DNA from: Streptomyces sp. NBC_00569
GTDB lineage: Bacteria; Actinomycetota; Actinomycetes; Streptomycetales; Streptomycetaceae
DNA length: 64,000 nt
Assembly (NCBI RefSeq): GCF_036345255.1
Contig: NZ_CP107783.1
Span: 6,866,001 to 6,930,000, forward strand
Direction: 5' to 3'
In this document: one piece after another, positions 59,644 to 64,000 of the stretch
How the letters are laid out: each line of letters opens with the position of its first letter
Position numbering within the stretch: position 1 is the stretch's first letter
Translations under genes and position numbers: made by a program
Notes under the pieces: generated by a model
What the model saw: only the letters and a program-made list of their open reading frames with translations
Told to the model about the DNA's origin: nothing
The model's database searches: none

Positions 59644-61641
59644 ATGGCACCGGTTACATCCCGGCTCCGAAGAGCCTGCACCACGCTCGCGGCCGGCCTC
59701 GCGCTCGCCGCCTCCGCCCTCGTCTCCCCGCCGGGCGCCCAGGCCGCCGGGTCCGCGCACCCCGGCCACCCGCCCCACCCCGCGCAGTCCGCGAGCACCC
59801 CCTACTACGTGGACTGTTCCGCCGCCGAGAACGGCGACGGCAGCCTCGCCGCGCCCTACAACAGCCTCGCCGCGGCCGACGCCGTCACCTACGGGCCCGG
59901 CGACCGGCTCTACTTCAAGCGCGGAGCCACCTGCCGCGGCCAGCTCAAGCCCACCGGATCGGGCTCCGCGGCGGCCCCCGTCAGGGTCGCCCCCTACGGC
60001 TCGGGCGGCGCTCGGCCCGTGATCGAGGGCGGTGGCACGGTCTACGCCGCCGTCCATCTGCTCAACGTCGAGCAATGGGAGATCCGCGGTCTGGAGGTCA
60101 CCAACAAGGGCGCCACGGACGCCGAGCGCAACGGCATCCTCGTCGAGCTCGCCGACCACGGAACCGGCACCCACTACGTCCTCGACGACGTCTACGTCCA
60201 CGATGTCGACGGCGGCGACACCAAGAGCAGCAACGGCATCCAGTTCCGCGTCTCCGGCACGGCGACGCCGACCCGCTTCGACGACGTACTCGTCGAGAAC
60301 AGCGAGATCTACAAGGTCGACCGCGAGGGCCTGACCACCCAGTCCAGCTGGGCCTGCCGCGCCGTCTACGGCTGCACCGGCGGTCCCGCGTGGACGGCGA
60401 GCACGCGTGTCGTGTTCCGTGGCAACAAGATCCATGACATCGGCGGCGACGGCATGGTCGTCCGCGTGACCCGGGACGCGCTGGCCGAGCACAACGAGGC
60501 GTACGACATCTGGATGCGCTCGGCCGGCAACAACGCGGGCCTGTGGACCATCAACAGTGACGGGACCGTCTTCCAGTACAACGAGGTCCACCATGTGCGC
60601 CGCAAGGCGGGCATGAACGACGGCATGGCCTTCGACGCCGACTTCGGCACGCGCGGCGCCCTGTTCCAGTACAACTACAGCCACGACAACGAGGGCGGCT
60701 TCCTGCTGCTGTGCGGGGCCTGCGGAGGCGGCGCGAACACGGCCGGCACGGTCGCGCGTTACAACCTCTCCGTCAACGACGGCTCGCGCATCCTGTACGC
60801 CGTCGGCGACGCGGCCGCGCAGATCCTCAACAACACCTTCTACATGGGGGCGGGTTCCACCACGTCGGTCGTGGAGAGCAGCGGTGGCGCGTCCACCACG
60901 CTGTGGAGCAACAACATCTTCTACAACCTCGGCACCGGCGGTTACGGCGGCAAGCCCGCCGAGCACACCTGGCGCAACAACGTCATGTACGGCAACCACC
61001 CGGCGTCCGAGCCCGCCGACCCCGGCAAGGTGACCGCCGACCCGCTCCTCGCCGACCCGGGCTCCGCCGATCCCGCGGGGTACAAGCTGAAGGCCGGATC
61101 CCCGGCGCGCGGCGCCGGGCAGGTCACCACCGGCTCCGGCGGCGAGGACTACTTCGGCGCTCCCGCCCCCGTCGCCTGCCGTCCCGACATCGGCGCCCAC
61201 CAGGTCTCCGCGTTCGACGACGCCGCCTGTTCGGGCGGGACCAACCTGGTCGCCAACCCCGGCTTCGAGACGGGCGTCTCACCCTGGGCGCCCTCGGGGG
61301 CCGTCGCGGCCGACACCGCGGATCCGCACGGTGGCGGCTCCAGCCTGCGCGTCTCGGGGACGCCGAGCACGGCCGAGCAGAAGATCACCGTCGCGCCGAA
61401 CACCACGTACACGCTCTCCGGCTGGGGGCGCGTCGACGCGTACGACACTCAACTGGCCGTGGGAGTGAAGAACTTCGGCGGGTCAGAGACCCGGATTCCG
61501 GCCTTCAGCGCGTTCGGCTGGCGCACCGGCAGCATCACCTTCACCACGGGCGCCACCAATACCTCGGCGACCCTCTACTGCTACACCCGCACCGGTAAGG
61601 GCAGCGGCTGGTGCGACGACCTGAGGGTCGTCAAGCATTAG
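59644..61641 (+). CDS. Secreted right-handed beta-helix protein with C-terminal carbohydrate-binding-like domain
   Basis: 665 residues from ATG 59644 with AGGAG upstream. A signal peptide (MAPVTSRLRRACTTLAAGL) ends near residue 36. Residues about 50-495 form a parallel beta-helix with many short Asn/Val-containing turns (LLNVEQWEIRGLEVTNKG, NNTFYMG, NNIFYNLG), the fold of pectate lyases and related polysaccharide lyases or isomerases. Residues about 535-665 are a jelly-roll like CBM4/CBM16 (NLVANPGFETGVSPW). No family catalytic motif is certain. It probably degrades or binds an extracellular polysaccharide whose products enter by the Lpl-type transporter. Confidence 0.88.
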   Translation: MAPVTSRLRRACTTLAAGLALAASALVSPPGAQAAGSAHPGHPPHPAQSASTPYYVDCSAAENGDGSLAAPYNSLAAADAVTYGPGDRLYFKRGATCRGQLKPTGSGSAAAPVRVAPYGSGGARPVIEGGGTVYAAVHLLNVEQWEIRGLEVTNKGATDAERNGILVELADHGTGTHYVLDDVYVHDVDGGDTKSSNGIQFRVSGTATPTRFDDVLVENSEIYKVDREGLTTQSSWACRAVYGCTGGPAWTASTRVVFRGNKIHDIGGDGMVVRVTRDALAEHNEAYDIWMRSAGNNAGLWTINSDGTVFQYNEVHHVRRKAGMNDGMAFDADFGTRGALFQYNYSHDNEGGFLLLCGACGGGANTAGTVARYNLSVNDGSRILYAVGDAAAQILNNTFYMGAGSTTSVVESSGGASTTLWSNNIFYNLGTGGYGGKPAEHTWRNNVMYGNHPASEPADPGKVTADPLLADPGSADPAGYKLKAGSPARGAGQVTTGSGGEDYFGAPAPVACRPDIGAHQVSAFDDAACSGGTNLVANPGFETGVSPWAPSGAVAADTADPHGGGSSLRVSGTPSTAEQKITVAPNTTYTLSGWGRVDAYDTQLAVGVKNFGGSETRIPAFSAFGWRTGSITFTTGATNTSATLYCYTRTGKGSGWCDDLRVVKH

Positions 61642-61661
61642 GGAAGGCGCGGGAATTGAGG

Positions 61662-61700
61662 GCGGCGCCCGTCCCGGGGATGTCCTGGGACGGGCGCCGC
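61662..61700. terminator. Strong hairpin terminator, convergent gene ends
   Basis: Positions 61662-61675 and 61687-61700 pair exactly over 14 bp around an 11-base loop, and TTTCT follows. It is 20 bp past the beta-helix gene and 9 bp before the S53 protease stop. Confidence 0.92.
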
Positions 61701-61709
61701 TTTCTCGGG

Positions 61710-63656
61710 TCAGCGACGGCCGAAGGACGTCACATAGCCCGGCGCCGGCGAGCCGACACCCGTCACGTCGTCGTAGCCGCGGACGGCCTTGAGCGAGCTG
61801 TCCTTGCCGAGGCTGCGCAGGGAGGTCAGCAGGCCGTCGGCCGCGTCGAACCCGTTCGCGTAGTCGACACGGACGACCGCGAGGTCATGGCCGTTCGGCT
61901 TGTCCGTCACGTCGTGGTAGATCTTCGAACCGGAGCGGTCGTAGATCGCCGGGTTGGCGAAGCCGAGCGCGTGCCCGCCGCGGGCCTCCTGGACCAGCGC
62001 CTGGACACCCGCGATGACGGGCGCCGCCAGCGACGTGCCGCCGATGCGGTACTCGTCGTACTTGAGCGAGCCGTCGGGGAACGTCTGCGACTGGCCGACG
62101 AGGAAGCCGGTGTTCGGGTCGGCCACCGCGGAGATGTCCGGCACCGTACGCATCTTCTGCGAGCCGCCGTTGGCGCGCGCCAGCGAGTTCGGGACGACAC
62201 CGCTCTGGTAGAACGGCTGCTTCACCGTCTTGCTGGTGCCGCCGCCCGCACCCGAGGTGTACGCCCCGGGGAAGGCGTCCCAGCTCTTGCCGTTGGCCGA
62301 CAGGTTGGCCTTGAGCGTGCCCCAGCCGGTCTCGAACTGGTACTTGTCGCCCTTGCCGACGGCCAGCGACGTACCGCCGACCGACGTCACCCACGCCGAG
62401 TTGGCGGGCACGTCGACCTGCTTCGTGCCGGTGTGCGCCACCTCGTCGCCGTTGTCGCCGGACGAGAAGTAGAAGCCGATGCCCTCGATCGCGCCGTACT
62501 GGAAGATCTGGTCGTACGCGGCGGCGAGGTCGGGGGTCTGGTTGGCCTCGATGTCGCCCCACGAGTTCGACACGATGTCGGCGAGGTGGCCGTCGACGAT
62601 CTTGCCGAGCGAGTCGAGCAGCGCGTCGTCGTAGCAGGACGCGGCGCCGACGTAGGTGATGTCGGCCGCGGGCGCCACGGCGTGCACGGCCTCGACGTCG
62701 AGGGTCTCCTCGCCGTACCAGCCGGACGCCCCGCACTCCTCGGTCTTGGTGTAGTCCGCGGGCAGGACCTGCTTCAACTGGCCGCTGCGGTAGGCCGCGT
62801 CACCGTTGCGCTTGGCGTAGGTGGCCGCGTCCTTCGCGATGGTCGGCGAGGCGTACGCGTCGGTGATGGCGACGCGGACCCCCTTGCCGGTCTTCTTGCC
62901 GGCGCCGTAGGCGGCCCGCAGCTGCTTGCCGGTGTAACCCTTCACCGCGTACGGGGCCTTCTGGCCGTACGCGGACGGCAGGGTGCTCGCCGTCTTCGAG
63001 CCGTAGTACGACGAGAAGGGGCCGGCGTTGTGGAACACGGCGTCCGGCGGCGGCAGCGTCTCGTCGTGGTCCGCCTTGTGCGGCGCGCTGTCCAGGCCGG
63101 TCACGGTGAGGACCGCGCCGTTCAGGGACGCGGGCACCGTCGCGGCGGCCGTGGGCGCGCGGTAGGTGTGCTTGCCCTTGGCGTAGTTGTGCAGCTGGGC
63201 GCCGAACGCCTTCTCGGCGGCGGCGACTTCGCCCGAGACGGAGATGTAGTGCTTGCTGACGTCGGTCACGGTGAGGCCCGAGGATTCGAGCCACTTCGTG
63301 ACCTCGGCTATCTGGGCCTTGGTCGCGCCGAAGCGGGCCTGGGCCTGCTTGGCGCTGAGGTACTTGCCGTACGACGCCGACTGCGGGTCGGACACGGCCT
63401 TCGCGTACGCCGCGAGCCCCGCCGCGTCACGCCCCGCGAGGTAGACGCGGGCGTGCACGGTGGAGCTGTTCGACGTGGCGCCCTGGTCGGCCTTGGCCGT
63501 TGCCCACAGCGGCTTGGTGCCGGTCAGTGCGTCGCGGGCGCCCGGGTTCGGGTCGGCCTGGGCGACGGGTGCTGCGATGGCGAGCGCGCCGGCGAGCAAT
63601 GGCAGTGTCGCTGCCAGGCTGAGCCCGGCGCGGGCCGCGGCACGGGTGGATCTCAT
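61710..63656 (-). CDS. Secreted S53 family serine-carboxyl protease (sedolisin/kumamolisin-like)
   Basis: 648 residues from ATG 63656 with AGGGGG upstream. A signal peptide ends near PVAQA (residue 34). A long activation pro-domain (residues about 40-230) contains VYLAGRDAAGLAAYAKAVSDPQSASYGKYLSAKQ. The catalytic Glu and Asp are in WYGEETLDVEAVHAVAP, the oxyanion-side Asp in SSGDNGDE, and the nucleophilic Ser in GGTSLAAPV. These enzymes are pH-adapted extracellular endoproteases matured by self-cleavage. The Ca site is expected near the C-terminal DDVTGVGSP. Confidence 0.93.
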   Translation of the reverse strand: MRSTRAAARAGLSLAATLPLLAGALAIAAPVAQADPNPGARDALTGTKPLWATAKADQGATSNSSTVHARVYLAGRDAAGLAAYAKAVSDPQSASYGKYLSAKQAQARFGATKAQIAEVTKWLESSGLTVTDVSKHYISVSGEVAAAEKAFGAQLHNYAKGKHTYRAPTAAATVPASLNGAVLTVTGLDSAPHKADHDETLPPPDAVFHNAGPFSSYYGSKTASTLPSAYGQKAPYAVKGYTGKQLRAAYGAGKKTGKGVRVAITDAYASPTIAKDAATYAKRNGDAAYRSGQLKQVLPADYTKTEECGASGWYGEETLDVEAVHAVAPAADITYVGAASCYDDALLDSLGKIVDGHLADIVSNSWGDIEANQTPDLAAAYDQIFQYGAIEGIGFYFSSGDNGDEVAHTGTKQVDVPANSAWVTSVGGTSLAVGKGDKYQFETGWGTLKANLSANGKSWDAFPGAYTSGAGGGTSKTVKQPFYQSGVVPNSLARANGGSQKMRTVPDISAVADPNTGFLVGQSQTFPDGSLKYDEYRIGGTSLAAPVIAGVQALVQEARGGHALGFANPAIYDRSGSKIYHDVTDKPNGHDLAVVRVDYANGFDAADGLLTSLRSLGKDSSLKAVRGYDDVTGVGSPAPGYVTSFGRR

Positions 63657-63860
63657 ACAACCCCCTGCGATGTGGTTCGTCGCGTGTGGCGACTGTGATG
63701 CGCGTGCGCCGATCGAGCTGCGCACGCAACTGATCACTGTTGCGCCGAACCGTTCATGCAAGGGGAATGGAAGCGCCAAGAAGAGCCCAAGGAACGCCAT
63801 TCGAGGGCGATTTGGGGCGGTACGTAATCGGGGTGGGGGTTCCCTCGGGGTCCCCCCTGC

Positions 63861-64000
63861 CTACGACCGGTCCTTCAACATCCCCGCCATCAGGTCGATT
63901 TCCGACTTCTGCGAGGCGACCATGCCCGCCGCGAGCCGTTTCTCCACCCCGACCTTGCAGCGCTCGACGCACCCCTCGGCCATATGGACGCCGCCCTTGT
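63861..64000 (-). CDS. DUF305 protein, C-terminal fragment cut by the window edge
   Basis: Reading in from the right edge on the minus strand, the frame is open and gives KGGVHMAEGCVERCKVGVEK then RLAAGMVASQKSEIDLMAGM to a TAG stop at 63861. GGVHMA and EIDLMxGML are the conserved helices of DUF305 (ferritin-like, often periplasmic). The rest, including any signal peptide, is outside. The 204 bp between its end and the S53 protease start hold the protease promoter and nothing else that I see. Confidence 0.85.
   Translation of the reverse strand, partial: KGGVHMAEGCVERCKVGVEKRLAAGMVASQKSEIDLMAGMLKDRS

Noticed and set aside
1..64000. CRISPR arrays, tRNA genes, insertion sequences, integrases and phage genes
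   Set aside because: I looked on both strands for spaced repeats, cloverleaf ends, transposases and attachment-site patterns and saw none. The repeats found are tandem or dispersed without spacer structure.
1..64000. TTA (bldA-dependent) codons in the called genes
   Set aside because: Every TTA seen in a coding strand was out of frame on inspection by eye (for example at 24960, 28010 and 62936); none is reported. A scripted count would confirm.

Overview
The window is a piece of high-GC actinobacterial chromosome, almost certainly Streptomyces. The evidence is the roughly 70% GC with near-saturated GC at third codon positions, GTG, TTG and CTG starts, a class A RNase P RNA of actinobacterial type, the fused RNase HI/acid phosphatase, a SARP-type regulator, DUF6243 and DUF1876 proteins, and IdeR/DmdR1-type iron boxes. 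It reads as ordinary core chromosome with small accessory inserts. There is no prophage, integrase, insertion sequence, CRISPR array or tRNA gene that I can see, and no in-frame TTA (bldA) codon in the genes called here.

Layout. 1-1.7 kb: end of a zinc alcohol dehydrogenase and a short-chain dehydrogenase, closed by a strong terminator. 1.7-4.8 kb: a repeat-bearing hypothetical protein and an iron-siderophore binding lipoprotein under an iron box. 4.9-11.3 kb: housekeeping block (NIF3, zinc-ribbon protein, RNase HI/phosphatase, KDPG aldolase, YaaA, RNB exonuclease, rnpB). 11.3-17 kb: small enzymes (DUF1876, GT2, GrpB, MOSC, MazG-like, DoxX, SnoaL-like, PhzF, LTD protein). 17-28.5 kb: SDR, PhoD phosphodiesterase, Gfo/Idh oxidoreductase, Bcr-type MFS pump, beta-lactamase-like hydrolase, Rsm22, DDAH-like enzyme, DUF6243, a TetR gene behind three operator-like sites, GDPD, and a primase/polymerase-like protein.

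28.5-34.4 kb is an iron cluster: efeO-efeB-efeU plus a lipoprotein, and a heme oxygenase, each unit with its own iron box. With the siderophore-binding protein at 3.7 kb this gives three predicted DmdR1-controlled units. 34.5-39.7 kb: methionine aminopeptidase and a small partner, a pair of 142-bp structured repeats, a cytoplasmic sialidase, an F420:NADP reductase, and an M50 protease. 39.9-45.2 kb: a large SARP/NB-ARC regulator facing a DrrAB-type ABC exporter. 45.3-53.2 kb: panB, an EmrB-type pump followed by its likely TetR repressor (palindrome upstream), an EEP-family enzyme, another MFS pump with a pentanucleotide repeat starting at its stop codon, and nadE.

53.2-61.7 kb holds a third, inverted copy of the structured repeat, then a carbohydrate locus: LacI regulator, solute-binding lipoprotein, two Lpl-type permeases, a divergent 2-hydroxyacid dehydrogenase, and a secreted beta-helix protein with a C-terminal carbohydrate-binding-like domain. 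Matching GTAACCGGTTAC-like sites precede all three transcription starts, so the locus looks like one LacI regulon for import and processing of an unidentified acidic polysaccharide. The window ends with a secreted S53 (sedolisin) protease and the tail of a DUF305 protein.
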